In this document: positions 7,263 to 17,803 of the stretch, one piece after another
Layout of the letters: each line of letters starts with the position of its first letter
How positions within the stretch are numbered: position 1 is the stretch's first letter
NCBI RefSeq assembly: GCF_000271665.2
Contig: NZ_CP010978.1
Location: forward strand, 528,501 to 592,500
From: Pelosinus fermentans JBW45
GTDB lineage: Bacteria; Bacillota; Negativicutes; DSM-13327
Direction of reading: 5' to 3'
Length of the DNA stretch: 64,000 nt
Made by a program: the position numbers and the translations under genes
Notes under the pieces: generated by a model
Told to the model about the DNA's origin: nothing
Seen by the model: only the letters and a program-made list of their open reading frames with translations
The model's database searches: none

Positions 7263-9875
7263 ATGAATAGAGAATATATACCAAAAAGTCCATTGGGTAT
7301 TGCAATTATTTATATTTTATTAGGCAGTGTATGGGTTTTGTTTTCTGATAGCATGATTGAGCAGATATTTAATGATATAAAGATCATCACTACTTTATCC
7401 ATAGCAAAGGAATGGTTTTTTATTTTATGTACGGGTTGGTTACTCTATCGCCTTATTAAGCAGTCTCAAAAAACATTGATGACACAAAATATTGCTCTTG
7501 AGGTTTTAGGCGAAGAGCGTTTAGCGTCAGAAGAAGAATTGCGGCAGCAGTTAGACGAATTACTCAGTCGTGAAGAGGAAATTCGCAGACAAAACTTAGT
7601 GCTGGTTTCGTTAAATGAAACTGCTTTGGGGCTTATGAACCGTCTAAATTCAAATGAGTTATTAAGAGATATTGTTGTAAGTGCAGCGAAACTTATTAAT
7701 ACGCCTCATGGATATGTATGTTTAATCGATGAAGAACAGGGAGTTTGCAGAAGGCTAATCGGTACAGGGGCCTATGAGGGGGAAACTGGTCGGCTGGATA
7801 AGCTGACGGATGGGCTGGTTGGGGAAGTGTACAGGATTGGGGAAATTAAAATGGTTGATGATTATAGTACATGGGAGAAACGTTTTACAGACCCCTATTT
7901 TGACAATATGCATTGTACGGTACAGGTGCCTTTTAAGTCAGAAGGAAAAGTATTTGGTACATTAGGTCTGTCCTTTGCTGAGCCAGAAAGAAAGTTTACG
8001 GTAAGTGAACTTGATTTATTAACACGTTTTGCTGAATTAGCTTCCATCGCTCTTGATAATGCCAATTTATTTACTACTTATAAGAATGAGCTCATAGAGC
8101 GCAGACAGACCCAAAAAGCCTTGCAGATTTCTCAAGCCAATTATCGGGCGATATTTGATGCGGCCAGCGATGGAATTATTGTTCATGATGCTGCTACAGG
8201 GGAAATTATCGATAGTAATCAAAAAGTTGAAGAATTGTATGGTTGTTCTCATGAGGAAATGATTTCACGAGATAGACTGGGTAATCAGCAATTACCTTAT
8301 AGTGGAGATGATGCTTTAGAATGGACTCGCCGAGCTGCTGTAGGGAAATCACAGCTATTTGAATGGATGATTCAAAGGAAGAACGGAGAAAGCATCTGGG
8401 TGGAAATTAATTTAGAAAATGCCGAAATCGCTGGAAGACAGTGTATATTATCTGTAATCCGTGATATTCGGAGACGAAAGCGAAGAGAAATCGAGCTTCA
8501 TAAAATTCAGAGTAACAATCAGGCATTGATTAATGCCATTCCGGATAATATGTTTCTTATACGGTGTGACGGCATCATAATGGATTGCAAAATAAATTGT
8601 CCGCATTTGTACTATTTATGCTCTGATGAAATTATTGGGGAAAGTGTTTTTCAAGTCTTTCAGCCAAACCTTGCCAAACAGACGATGAACGCAATCGTGG
8701 AAGCGATTAAGCGTGGCAAGTTGCAAATCTATGAATTCCAAATGACAAAGGAGCAAAACCAATATTATTTTGAAGCACGGATTGTACCAAGTGGTGATGA
8801 AGAAGTTCTGACGATTGTTCGTGATGTAACGGATCGAAGGCAAATCGAGGAAAAACTAGCTTATTTGAGCCATCATGATGCAATGACTGGTTTATACAAC
8901 CGGGCCTATTTCGAAGAAGAAATGCGAAGAATGGGTGCTATACGCAATGTGGCTGCAGGGATTATCATTTGTGATTTAGACGGCTTAAAACTTGTGAATG
9001 ATACGTTAGGTCATAGTATGGGAGATGAAGTTTTAAAAGCTGTCGCTGATGTTCTTAAAAAGGCATTTCGTCCAAAGGACTTAATTGCGCGAATTGGTGG
9101 GGACGAATTTGCCATACTGCTTCCTTCTAATTCACGATCTGCTTTTAAAATTGCTTGTTCTCGTATTCATAAGTTAATCGAAGAGTACAATGGCAATAGA
9201 CCCATTGTACCTCTTAGCTTATCTATGGGATTTGCTGTAACCAAAGAAACTCCTACGGATATGAATGCTTTGTATAAAGAAGCAGATAATTATATGTACA
9301 GAGAAAAACTGCAGCGTCATCAAAGTAACAAACATACAATTGTTCAAGCATTAATGAGTGCCTTAGAAGTTCGAGACTTTATTGCAGGTGGGCATGGCGA
9401 GCGCATGAAGGAATTAATAGTGTCTTTGGCAAATGCCGCGGGTTTACCTAAGCAAAGACGTGAAGATCTTCGCCTTTTTGCTCAATATCATGACTTGGGG
9501 AAGGTTGGAATCTCTGATGAGATTTTATTTAAGCCGTGTCCTTTGACGACAGAAGAATATACAATTATGAAACAACATTCAGAAATTGGTTATCGTATCG
9601 CTCAAGCCACTCCTGATTTAGAGCCGATTTCGGAGTGGATACTAAAGCATCATGAAAGGTGGGATGGAACAGGATACCCTTTAGGTATTGAAGGTGATGA
9701 AATTCCTGTGGAATGCCGTATTTTATCCATTGTAGATTCTTATGATGCTATGACCAATGATCGTCCTCAGCGCAAAGCAATGAGTCATGAATCTGCAATC
9801 GCCGAACTGCGCAAATGCGCAGGCAGCCAATTTGATCCTCATTTAGTGGAGTTATTTATACAATTACTAGTTTGA
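7263..9875 (+). CDS. GAF-PAS-GGDEF-HD-GYP membrane protein for c-di-GMP turnover
   Basis: The protein has two N-terminal membrane helices (about 10-30 and 45-65), a coiled linker, a GAF domain (about 125-275), two PAS domains (about 295-410 and 420-535), a GGDEF domain (about 545-705) and an HD-GYP domain (about 710-870). Both output sites look intact: RIGGDEFAIL for cyclic-di-GMP synthesis, and HDLGKVG with HHERWDGTGYP for its hydrolysis. It could therefore switch between making and degrading the messenger. GTG 7254 and ATG 7260 are also in frame, but AGGAG at 7250-7254 best fits ATG 7263. It stands alone, flanked by repeats. Confidence 0.93.
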   Translation: MNREYIPKSPLGIAIIYILLGSVWVLFSDSMIEQIFNDIKIITTLSIAKEWFFILCTGWLLYRLIKQSQKTLMTQNIALEVLGEERLASEEELRQQLDELLSREEEIRRQNLVLVSLNETALGLMNRLNSNELLRDIVVSAAKLINTPHGYVCLIDEEQGVCRRLIGTGAYEGETGRLDKLTDGLVGEVYRIGEIKMVDDYSTWEKRFTDPYFDNMHCTVQVPFKSEGKVFGTLGLSFAEPERKFTVSELDLLTRFAELASIALDNANLFTTYKNELIERRQTQKALQISQANYRAIFDAASDGIIVHDAATGEIIDSNQKVEELYGCSHEEMISRDRLGNQQLPYSGDDALEWTRRAAVGKSQLFEWMIQRKNGESIWVEINLENAEIAGRQCILSVIRDIRRRKRREIELHKIQSNNQALINAIPDNMFLIRCDGIIMDCKINCPHLYYLCSDEIIGESVFQVFQPNLAKQTMNAIVEAIKRGKLQIYEFQMTKEQNQYYFEARIVPSGDEEVLTIVRDVTDRRQIEEKLAYLSHHDAMTGLYNRAYFEEEMRRMGAIRNVAAGIIICDLDGLKLVNDTLGHSMGDEVLKAVADVLKKAFRPKDLIARIGGDEFAILLPSNSRSAFKIACSRIHKLIEEYNGNRPIVPLSLSMGFAVTKETPTDMNALYKEADNYMYREKLQRHQSNKHTIVQALMSALEVRDFIAGGHGERMKELIVSLANAAGLPKQRREDLRLFAQYHDLGKVGISDEILFKPCPLTTEEYTIMKQHSEIGYRIAQATPDLEPISEWILKHHERWDGTGYPLGIEGDEIPVECRILSIVDSYDAMTNDRPQRKAMSHESAIAELRKCAGSQFDPHLVELFIQLLV

Positions 9876-9890
9876 AAAATGAAAAATATT

Positions 9891-10046
9891 GAACCGCAGA
9901 GGCACAGAGAGCACAGAGAAAGATAGAAGGGGTTAAAAAATATCCCTCAGTGAACTCTGTGTCTCTCTGTGCCCTCTGTGTTAACGTTCTCTTTGCGGAA
10001 CTCAAAAACATAAAGCCCTTTGTGTCCTTTGCGTCTTTGTGGTTCC
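9891..10046. repeat. Dispersed hairpin repeat, one full copy plus a right arm
   Basis: A copy of the GAACCGCAGAGGCACAGAG type runs from 9891 to about 9986, with complementary CTCTGTGTCTCTCTGTGCC on its right side. A second right arm (CTTTGTGTCCTTTGCGTC and GTGGTTCC) follows at 10012-10046. This fills most of the 400-nt gap before glgC. The remainder (10047-10278) is AT-rich and shows no gene or clear promoter. Confidence 0.8.
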
Positions 10047-10278
10047 TTTTTCGTTTTATTTGTTTTAAAGAGTACGCATTATTTATAAAAAATAAAATAA
10101 ATTAAAACAGGAATATGATATGAGTATGTCCAATATAGAAAAAAAGGAAAATTTTTACAATTGAATAAACCTCCTCATAAAAAAATAGTCATGCTGGGAA
10201 GTGGTCGTGCATAGTATAGGAAATGGGCTGCATGAGTTTTTTGTGGCATGGGTAGAAAACGAATGGGGGATTTATGTT

Positions 10279-11466
10279 ATGCGTAAAAAGGAATGTATTG
10301 CTATGATTTTAGCAGGTGGGCAGGGAAGCCGGCTGGGAAACCTGACACGTAAGATTGCAAAGCCTGCGGTGCCCTTTGGCGGTAAGTATCGTATTATTGA
10401 TTTTCCTTTAAGCAATTGCCACAACTCTGGAATTGATACGGTGGGAGTTTTGACCCAGTATCGTCCTCTGGCTTTGCATAGCTATATCGGAATCGGTAGT
10501 CCATGGGACTTGGATCGCAGAGATGGCGGGGTGTATGTTTTGCCTCCTTATGCCCAGGAAGGTGGTGCAGAATGGTATAAAGGAACAGCGGATGCAATTT
10601 ATCAAAATTTAAATTTTATTGATATGATCAACCCCAATTATGTATTGGTCTTATCAGGTGATCATATTTACAACATGGATTATTCACTGATGCTGGATCA
10701 TCATAAGAAACAAAAAGCAGAAGCTACTATTTCGGTGATTGAAGTACCTTGGCATGAAACCTCACGCTTTGGCATTATGAATACGGATGAACAGGGCAGA
10801 ATTACAGAATTTGTTGAAAAACCTAAAGAAGCGAAGAGTAATTTGGCTTCTATGGGAATTTACATTTTTAACTGGCGTTTATTGAGAAAGAGTTTGGAAG
10901 ACGACCGTAAGAATGCCCTTTCCAGCCATGATTTCGGCAAAGATATAATCCCTAAGTTATTGATGGATGGTCATCGTTTATATTCATATTATTTTAAAGG
11001 GTATTGGAAGGATGTAGGCACAGTAGAAAGCTTTTGGGAAGCGAATATGGATTTATTGGCGGATGAGCCAGAGCTGGATTTATATAATCCTAATTGGCGG
11101 GTTTATTCTGTAAATCCTACCAGGCCGCCTCATTATATTGGCGCTACGGCAAAGGTCACTCGTTCTTTGGTGAGTGAAGGCTGCTCAATTTTAGGTGAGG
11201 TGGAGCATTCTGTAATTTTTCCCGGTGTACATATTGAGGAAGGGGCCATAATTAAGGATTCTATTGTTATGCCCTATGTTACCATTGGCAGAGACGCGCA
11301 GATTTACCGAGGGATTATCGGACGAAAAAGCTTAATCGAAGAAGGTGCTTTGATTGGTTCAATCAATCACGAAGGTATATGTGTCATTGAGGAAAACATC
11401 GTCATACCTAGTGATGCTGAAATTCTAGAGAATCATATGATAAGTAAACAAAAACAGGTGGGATAA
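10279..11466 (+). CDS. glgC: Glucose-1-phosphate adenylyltransferase, first copy
   Basis: This 395-residue enzyme makes ADP-glucose from ATP and glucose-1-phosphate, the committed step of bacterial glycogen synthesis. The pyrophosphorylase signature GGQGSRLG is at residues 14-21. [29 protein letters not shown] and the [14 protein letters not shown] segment follow, and the C-terminus is a left-handed beta-helix. A GTG at 10201 opens the frame earlier, but the GGGGGA at 10265-10270 and alignment with the second copy (which begins [14 protein letters not shown]) favour ATG 10279. The GlgD partner starts 1 nt after its stop. A very similar second GlgC is encoded at 19785. Confidence 0.95.
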   Translation: MRKKECIAMILAGGQGSRLGNLTRKIAKPAVPFGGKYRIIDFPLSNCHNSGIDTVGVLTQYRPLALHSYIGIGSPWDLDRRDGGVYVLPPYAQEGGAEWYKGTADAIYQNLNFIDMINPNYVLVLSGDHIYNMDYSLMLDHHKKQKAEATISVIEVPWHETSRFGIMNTDEQGRITEFVEKPKEAKSNLASMGIYIFNWRLLRKSLEDDRKNALSSHDFGKDIIPKLLMDGHRLYSYYFKGYWKDVGTVESFWEANMDLLADEPELDLYNPNWRVYSVNPTRPPHYIGATAKVTRSLVSEGCSILGEVEHSVIFPGVHIEEGAIIKDSIVMPYVTIGRDAQIYRGIIGRKSLIEEGALIGSINHEGICVIEENIVIPSDAEILENHMISKQKQVG

Positions 11467-11467
11467 G

Positions 11468-12589
11468 ATGCAAAACGTTATGGGAATTATTAATTTGAAT
11501 CTTGGTCAGGATGTTTTAAAAGAGCTAACTATGGGAAGGCCATTAGCGGCTCTTCCTTTTGGCGGCAGGTATCGGTTGATTGATTTTATTTTATCCAATA
11601 TGGTGAATTCAGGAATGCAGAATGTAGGGATTTTGGTGCAAGATAAATACCGGGCATTAATGGATCATTTGCGTTCGGGGAAGGAGTGGGATCTAGCCCG
11701 AAAAAGAGATGGGTTATTTATTTTACCTCCTAGCCCTAATCCTTGTTCATCAGGGGGATCCCGGGGAAGTGTGGAAAATTTTTATAATAATTTAGACTAC
11801 ATTGAAAGCAGCAGGCAAGAATATATGCTGATTACTGGCAGTCATATTGTCTGCAACTTAAATTATCGTAAGGCTTTTAAGTTTCATAAAGATATGAATG
11901 CAGACATTACAATCTTATATAAGGAATATGATGCAGAGGATGAACTTGAACTTTCCCAATATACCTTCCTGGATTGTCAGCCTGACGGCCGAATTAGCGA
12001 CATGGGCAGCCAATCATCTAGAACTGCATCCCGTAAAGTTTCCATGGAAATGTATCTGATTGAAAAAAGATTATTGGTAGAGTTGATTAAAGACTGCCAG
12101 GCACGAGGCGGCTGGGATTTTGTAAAGGATGTTTTAATTAAAAATGTAGATAAACTAAAGATGTTTGGTTATTCTTATAAGGGGTATGCGGCCAGGATTG
12201 ATTCAATAAAAAATTATTATCGTCATAATATGGATTTGCTAAGGCCGGAAAAGTGGGAAGAATTATTTTTCAAATCAGGACTTGTGTATACCAAAGTAAA
12301 GGATGAAGCCCCGGTCAAGTATAAGGAAAATGCCAGAGTCTTTAATACCATGATTGCCAATGGTTGCATCATTGAGGGACGAGTGGAAAATAGTATATTA
12401 TTTCGTGGTGTTAAGGTACATAAAGGTGCATATATTAAGGATAGTATTATTATGCAAAAATGTGAAATAGCTGAAAATGCGATTATTGAAAATGTAATCT
12501 GTGATAAAAATGTTTGTATTACTCGAGGGAAATGGTTAAAAGGGGAGAAGAGCTATCCTTTGGTAGTGTCAAAGGGAACTATAGTATAA
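11468..12589 (+). CDS. glgD: GlgD, non-catalytic ADP-glucose pyrophosphorylase subunit, first copy
   Basis: This 373-residue GlgC homologue has lost the GGxGxRL nucleotide-binding loop; the N-terminus goes directly from MGIINLN to PFGGRYRLIDF. The catalytic SGDHIY is replaced by TGSHIVCN. That is typical of the Bacillota regulatory subunit GlgD, which forms GlgCD heteromers and raises activity. It keeps the C-terminal beta-helix (FRGVKVHKGAYIKDSIIMQKCEI). It begins 1 nt after glgC, so the two are co-translated. A second GlgC/GlgD pair lies downstream at 19785-22118. Confidence 0.93.
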   Translation: MQNVMGIINLNLGQDVLKELTMGRPLAALPFGGRYRLIDFILSNMVNSGMQNVGILVQDKYRALMDHLRSGKEWDLARKRDGLFILPPSPNPCSSGGSRGSVENFYNNLDYIESSRQEYMLITGSHIVCNLNYRKAFKFHKDMNADITILYKEYDAEDELELSQYTFLDCQPDGRISDMGSQSSRTASRKVSMEMYLIEKRLLVELIKDCQARGGWDFVKDVLIKNVDKLKMFGYSYKGYAARIDSIKNYYRHNMDLLRPEKWEELFFKSGLVYTKVKDEAPVKYKENARVFNTMIANGCIIEGRVENSILFRGVKVHKGAYIKDSIIMQKCEIAENAIIENVICDKNVCITRGKWLKGEKSYPLVVSKGTIV

Positions 12590-12648
12590 GTACAGCGGAG
12601 TGAGCAAAAGATTATCCTTCAGAATTAGTCATTTTCAGGAGGTTTTTT

Positions 12649-15084
12649 TTGTTGATGGATAAAGAAGGATTTAAAGAAGCTTATAGCAAAAAGTTACAAG
12701 CCCTGCATGGTAAAAGTCTTGAAGAATCCAGTATTCACGATCAATATATAGCGTTGGGGAGCCTGCTGCGGGATTATATCAGTCCAAATTGGATAAAGAC
12801 CAATCAGCAATATAAGGCCAACGGCGATAAACAAATCTATTATTTTTCAATTGAATTTTTATTAGGTAAATTGCTGGATATGAACCTGCTCAATTTAGGA
12901 GTGAAAGAGGTTTGCCACACTGGACTTGCAGAACTGGGGATTGATCTATCTGTATTATTGCAGGAAGAGCCGGATGCAGGACTTGGCAATGGGGGGCTTG
13001 GGAGACTTGCTGCTTGTTTTCTGGATTCCATGGCAGCCTTATCACTTCCGGGGCATGGCTGCGGTATTCGATATACCTATGGATTGTTTGAGCAGAAAAT
13101 AGTAAAGAATTATCAAGTGGAATTACCGGATAACTGGTTAAAAGATGGTTATATATGGGAATATCGTAAAACGGATAAAGCAGTAGAAGTTGCTTTTGGC
13201 GGTCATGTAAGAAGCGTAGTAAAAGCAGATGGCAGAACCTATTATCTTCATGAAAATGCGGAAGTGATATTAGCGGTTCCTTATGATATTCCTATGATCG
13301 GATACCAAAATAATACGGTCAATACTCTTAGGTTATGGAGCGCGGAATTAGCACATAACGATTGCTATTTTACATTCCGTAATCGGAATGAATTCTTAAA
13401 AGCGATAGAATATAAGAACTCAGTCGAGCGAATTTCTAAGTATTTATATCCCGATGACACACATCCCGAAGGGCGTCTGCTGCGATTAAAACAGGAATAT
13501 TTTTTTGTTTCAGCCGGATTACAAAGTATTCTAAAAAGATTTAAGTCCGCTAATAATAGAATTAAACTATTTCCTGATAAAATTGGCGTACACATTAATG
13601 ATACGCATCCAGCCTTAGCTGTTCCGGAATTGATGCGAATCCTAATTGATGAGGAGAATCTCGGTTGGGATGAGGCTTGGCAGATTACAACTAAGACCAT
13701 ATCCTATACCAATCATACTGTGCTGCCTGAGGCTCTTGAAACATGGCCCGTGGAGATGTTTCAGAACTTGCTGCCTCGGATTTATATGATAATCGAAGAA
13801 ATTAACCAGCGATTCTGTAAGGAACTTTGGGCAAAATATCCTGGACAGTGGGGGCGTATTCGAGATATGGCAGTGATTGCCGATGGTGTAATACACATGG
13901 CACGTCTAGCGGTAGTAGGCAGCCATAGTGTTAATGGGGTAGCGAAGCTGCATTCGGATATTTTGCAACAATATCTGATGCATAATTTTTATCAATATGA
14001 TCCTGTTAAATTTCATAATAAAACCAACGGCATTACTCACCGTCGTTGGTTATTAAAAGCCAATCCGCTACTTACGGATTTAATTAATAATGCAATTGGA
14101 ACCCACTGGATTGCTGATCCAAAAGAACTGCTGCTGCTGCGTAAATACTCCCAAGATACTGCTTTTAAAGAACAATTAGCGGCCATAAAGCTGAAGAATA
14201 AAATAAAGCTGGTTGATCATATTTATAGTCATTATGGGATATCTGTGAATCTTCATTCTATCTTTGATATACAAATCAAACGGATTCATGCTTATAAACG
14301 CCAAATATTAAATGTATTGCATATTATGCATCTATATAATGAATTAAAAACAAACCCTCAATTAGACATGGTACCGCGCACTTTTATTTTTGCTGGAAAG
14401 GCGGCACCAGGCTATTATATAGCCAAACAAACGGTCAAATTAATTAATATCTTAGGAGCTGTCATTAATCATGACAAAACAATACAAGATAAACTAAAAG
14501 TAGTTTTCATGGAGAATTATAGTGTCTCCTTAGGGGAAATGCTGTTTCCTGCAGCCGATGTGAGTGAGCAAATTTCTACTGCCAGCAAGGAAGCTTCTGG
14601 AACCGGAAATATGAAGTTTATGATGAATGGGGCTATTACAATTGGAACATTAGATGGTGCTAACATTGAGATCAAAGAAGCAGTTGGCCCGGAAAATATT
14701 ATTATTTTTGGTCTCACAGCTCAGCAAGCTCTTGATTACTATAAGCATGGAGGCTACAATGCTTGGGATGTCTATAATGAAGATATGCGGGTCAAAAAGG
14801 TAATTGAGCAGCTGGTAAATGGGTATCTGCCTGATGAAAAAGAAGAATTTAGACCCCTGTATGATTATATACTGCGTAATAATGATGAATTCTTTGTTTT
14901 AAAGGATTTTGCAGCTTATGCTGATGCTCATCAACGGTTAAACGATAAGTTTCGCCAGAGACAGAATTGGCAGTCTATGTGTCTGGAAAATATCGCTCAT
15001 TCTGGTTTGTTTTCCAGTGATAAAACAATACGGGAATATGCTGCAGAAACTTGGCATCTGGGGAAGTCAACTATAAGAGGATAA
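12649..15084 (+). CDS. glgP: Glycogen/starch phosphorylase, first copy
   Basis: This 811-residue GT35 enzyme releases glucose-1-phosphate from alpha-1,4-glucan ends. It has the usual length and the PLP-lysine motif EASGTGNMKFMMNGA, and DAGLGNGGLGRLAACFLDSMA in the N-terminal half. The start is TTG at 12649, 6 nt after AGGAGG; it aligns with the ATG start of the second copy (both begin MLMDK). ATG at 12655 is the alternative. It closes the first glycogen transcript (glgC-glgD-glgP), since a terminator follows. A second phosphorylase of identical length lies immediately downstream. Confidence 0.95.
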   Translation: MLMDKEGFKEAYSKKLQALHGKSLEESSIHDQYIALGSLLRDYISPNWIKTNQQYKANGDKQIYYFSIEFLLGKLLDMNLLNLGVKEVCHTGLAELGIDLSVLLQEEPDAGLGNGGLGRLAACFLDSMAALSLPGHGCGIRYTYGLFEQKIVKNYQVELPDNWLKDGYIWEYRKTDKAVEVAFGGHVRSVVKADGRTYYLHENAEVILAVPYDIPMIGYQNNTVNTLRLWSAELAHNDCYFTFRNRNEFLKAIEYKNSVERISKYLYPDDTHPEGRLLRLKQEYFFVSAGLQSILKRFKSANNRIKLFPDKIGVHINDTHPALAVPELMRILIDEENLGWDEAWQITTKTISYTNHTVLPEALETWPVEMFQNLLPRIYMIIEEINQRFCKELWAKYPGQWGRIRDMAVIADGVIHMARLAVVGSHSVNGVAKLHSDILQQYLMHNFYQYDPVKFHNKTNGITHRRWLLKANPLLTDLINNAIGTHWIADPKELLLLRKYSQDTAFKEQLAAIKLKNKIKLVDHIYSHYGISVNLHSIFDIQIKRIHAYKRQILNVLHIMHLYNELKTNPQLDMVPRTFIFAGKAAPGYYIAKQTVKLINILGAVINHDKTIQDKLKVVFMENYSVSLGEMLFPAADVSEQISTASKEASGTGNMKFMMNGAITIGTLDGANIEIKEAVGPENIIIFGLTAQQALDYYKHGGYNAWDVYNEDMRVKKVIEQLVNGYLPDEKEEFRPLYDYILRNNDEFFVLKDFAAYADAHQRLNDKFRQRQNWQSMCLENIAHSGLFSSDKTIREYAAETWHLGKSTIRG

Positions 15085-15092
15085 AATAGCAG

Positions 15093-15134
15093 CGAGAGTA
15101 TACTTGTGTGTAAAGTGTGCTCTCGTTTTATAAT
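15093..15134 (+). terminator. Terminator between the two glycogen phosphorylase genes
   Basis: CGAGAGTATACTT and AAGTGTGCTCTCG form a 13-bp stem including two G-U pairs, followed by TTTTATAAT. It splits the glycogen block into two transcripts. The rest of the gap (15135-15338) is AT-rich without a gene. Confidence 0.8.
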
Positions 15135-15338
15135 GATTTCGCGGAATATTGTAATGATGCAGCATGAATTTACAAAAAAATGCAAAAATTTTTATTCAAA
15201 AAAAGCAGGGATTTTCTGAACAAATGGACAAGTAATACGATAAGAGAAATCATATAATTTTTTTACAAAACAACAAGATAATCCCATACCGTTAAATATA
15301 AATAAATATTGTAATTTTGAATAAGGGGGACAGGCTGC

Positions 15339-17774
15339 ATGTTAATGGATAAAGATGAATTCAAAGCCATTTTTGTAAACAATCTGCAAACGATGTTTGG
15401 TAAAGGGATTGAGGAAGCGTCTATTAATAATAAATATATGGCCCTAAGCCGAGTTATTCGTGATTGCATTAGTAAGAATTGGATGGAGACGAATAAAGAG
15501 TATAGTGAGACGGGTGTAAAGCAGGTTTACTACTTTTCCATGGAGTTTTTACTGGGAAAAGCACTGGATATGCACTTAGTCAATGGAGGAGTCAAGGAAA
15601 TCTATCGAGAGGCCCTGGAAGAACTAGGGATTGACTTAAACGAACTGGAAAAACAAGAAGCAGATCCAGGTCTGGGGAATGGTGGATTAGGTCGTTTAGC
15701 AGCCTGCTTTATGGAGTCCATGGCAGCTGTTGGAATACCGGGACATGGCTGCGGCATCCGCTATACTTATGGTTTATTTGAGCAAAAGATTGTAGATCAT
15801 AATCAAGTGGAATTGCCCGACAATTGGCTGCAGGATGGTTATCCCTGGGAATTTCGAAAAGCGGATAAAGCGGTAGAAGTCAAATTTGGCGGTACCATTA
15901 AAAGTAACCAGCAAGGAGAGCGATGGGTATTTACTCATGAAAATTATGAGGCTGTATTAGCAGTACCTTATGATGTTCCCCTTGCTGGTTATCATAATAA
16001 TACAGTGAATACGCTGCGGCTGTGGAATGCAGAATCGTTATATGACGGTTTTGATTTTACTTCCTTTAATCGGGGTGAATATTTAGAAGCAATGGAGTAT
16101 CGGTCCTCCGTTGGTTTAATATCGAAAATATTATATCCGCAGGATAATTTTTATGAAGGACGTCTCTTGCGCTTAAAGCAGCAGTACTTCTTTGTTTCTG
16201 CTGGACTGCAGAGTATCATTCGGCGCTACAAGAAGAGGTATACCTCCATGAAGCAATTGCCGAAAAGAGTAGCTGTTCATATTAATGATACCCATCCAGC
16301 CATCGCTGTACCTGAGCTGATGCGTTTATTGATGGATCAGGAAGAATTATCTTGGGATGATGCTTGGAAGATTACTACGGAAACCATTTCGTATACCAAT
16401 CATACCATTATGCCAGAAGCCTTAGAAACATGGCCAGTGGAGATGTTTAAGTCGCTGCTTCCAAGGATGTATATGATTGTACATGAAATTAATGAGCGTG
16501 TGTGCCGCAGTTTATGGGATGCCTATCCCGGAGACTGGGAGCGAATCCGAAGCATGGCAGTGATTGCTGATAATATGGTCCATATGGCCAGGCTTGCTGT
16601 AGTCGGCAGTCATAGTGTAAATGGTGTTGCCCAAATACATACGGACATATTAAAAGAACATATTATGTCAAACTTCCATAAATTTTATCCCAAAAAGTTT
16701 AATAATAAAACAAACGGCATTACCCATCGGCGGTGGCTGTTAAAAGCCAATCCTGAGCTTGCCGGGATTATAACTGATTGTATTGGACCAAGCTGGATCA
16801 CTGACCCTCAGAATTTAGAGGAATTTGGGCGATTTGCCACGGATAAGATCATACAAGAAAAAGTTCGGAAAGTGAAACACGATAATAAGAAGATATTAGC
16901 GAAGTATATTAAAGAAAAAACAGGTGTTACCGTAGATGCTCGTTCGATCTTTGATGTTCATATTAAACGTATTCATTCTTACAAACGCCAAATACTGAAT
17001 GTCTTTCATATTATGGATTTATATAATCGATTAAAGGAAAACCCCTCTCTGGCCATTACGCCTCGGACCTTTATTTTCGCTGGTAAAGCAGCACCAGGTT
17101 ACTATATTGCAAAACAGACGATTAAATTGATTAGTGTTCTGGCTTCGTTAATTAATAAGGATAAGGATATTAAAGGTAAGCTGAAAGTCATCTTTTTAGA
17201 AAATTATAGTGTCTCCTTAGGAGAGCTGCTGTTTCCAGCAGCCGATGTAAGTGAGCAAATATCAACAGCTAGTAAAGAAGCTTCAGGGACAGGTAATATG
17301 AAGTTTATGCTGAATGGAGCGGTAACCATTGGTACGCTGGATGGAGCAAATGTGGAAATCCATGATGCGGTGGGCGATGATAATATCTTTATTTTCGGGC
17401 TGACCAGTCAACAGGTGTTTGATTACTATAATCACGGCGGATATGATGCTTGGCAGGTGTACAACAGTGATATACGGATTAAGACAGTTTTAGAACAATT
17501 GGTTAACGGCTTTTTGCCTTATCAGAGAGAAGAATTTAGACCCTTGTATAATTCCTTACTTGCAGATAATGATGAATTTTTTGTCTTACGAGATTTTGAT
17601 GCCTATGCAAAGGCGCAGGTCGAATTAGACAAACGCTATAAACAAAAAAATAAATGGATCGAAATGAGCATTCATAACATTGCGCAAGCAGGTATTTTCT
17701 CCAGTGACCGCACCATTTGTGAATATGCCCGCGATATTTGGCACACGAAACCTGTAGTCATTACCAAACCATAG
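15339..17774 (+). CDS. glgP: Glycogen/starch phosphorylase, second copy
   Basis: This second 811-residue GT35 phosphorylase is closely similar to the one upstream along its whole length. It has DPGLGNGGLGRLAACFMESMA and the PLP site EASGTGNMKFMLNGA. The ATG follows GGGGGACAGG. It heads a second unit, glgP-glgB-glgC-glgD-glgA. Differences scattered throughout argue for an old duplication rather than a recent one. The two isozymes may differ in regulation or chain-length preference; sequence alone does not show this. Confidence 0.95.
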   Translation: MLMDKDEFKAIFVNNLQTMFGKGIEEASINNKYMALSRVIRDCISKNWMETNKEYSETGVKQVYYFSMEFLLGKALDMHLVNGGVKEIYREALEELGIDLNELEKQEADPGLGNGGLGRLAACFMESMAAVGIPGHGCGIRYTYGLFEQKIVDHNQVELPDNWLQDGYPWEFRKADKAVEVKFGGTIKSNQQGERWVFTHENYEAVLAVPYDVPLAGYHNNTVNTLRLWNAESLYDGFDFTSFNRGEYLEAMEYRSSVGLISKILYPQDNFYEGRLLRLKQQYFFVSAGLQSIIRRYKKRYTSMKQLPKRVAVHINDTHPAIAVPELMRLLMDQEELSWDDAWKITTETISYTNHTIMPEALETWPVEMFKSLLPRMYMIVHEINERVCRSLWDAYPGDWERIRSMAVIADNMVHMARLAVVGSHSVNGVAQIHTDILKEHIMSNFHKFYPKKFNNKTNGITHRRWLLKANPELAGIITDCIGPSWITDPQNLEEFGRFATDKIIQEKVRKVKHDNKKILAKYIKEKTGVTVDARSIFDVHIKRIHSYKRQILNVFHIMDLYNRLKENPSLAITPRTFIFAGKAAPGYYIAKQTIKLISVLASLINKDKDIKGKLKVIFLENYSVSLGELLFPAADVSEQISTASKEASGTGNMKFMLNGAVTIGTLDGANVEIHDAVGDDNIFIFGLTSQQVFDYYNHGGYDAWQVYNSDIRIKTVLEQLVNGFLPYQREEFRPLYNSLLADNDEFFVLRDFDAYAKAQVELDKRYKQKNKWIEMSIHNIAQAGIFSSDRTICEYARDIWHTKPVVITKP

Positions 17775-17803
17775 TCTGTGAATAGTGATAGGGGAGGTAT
17801 TAT

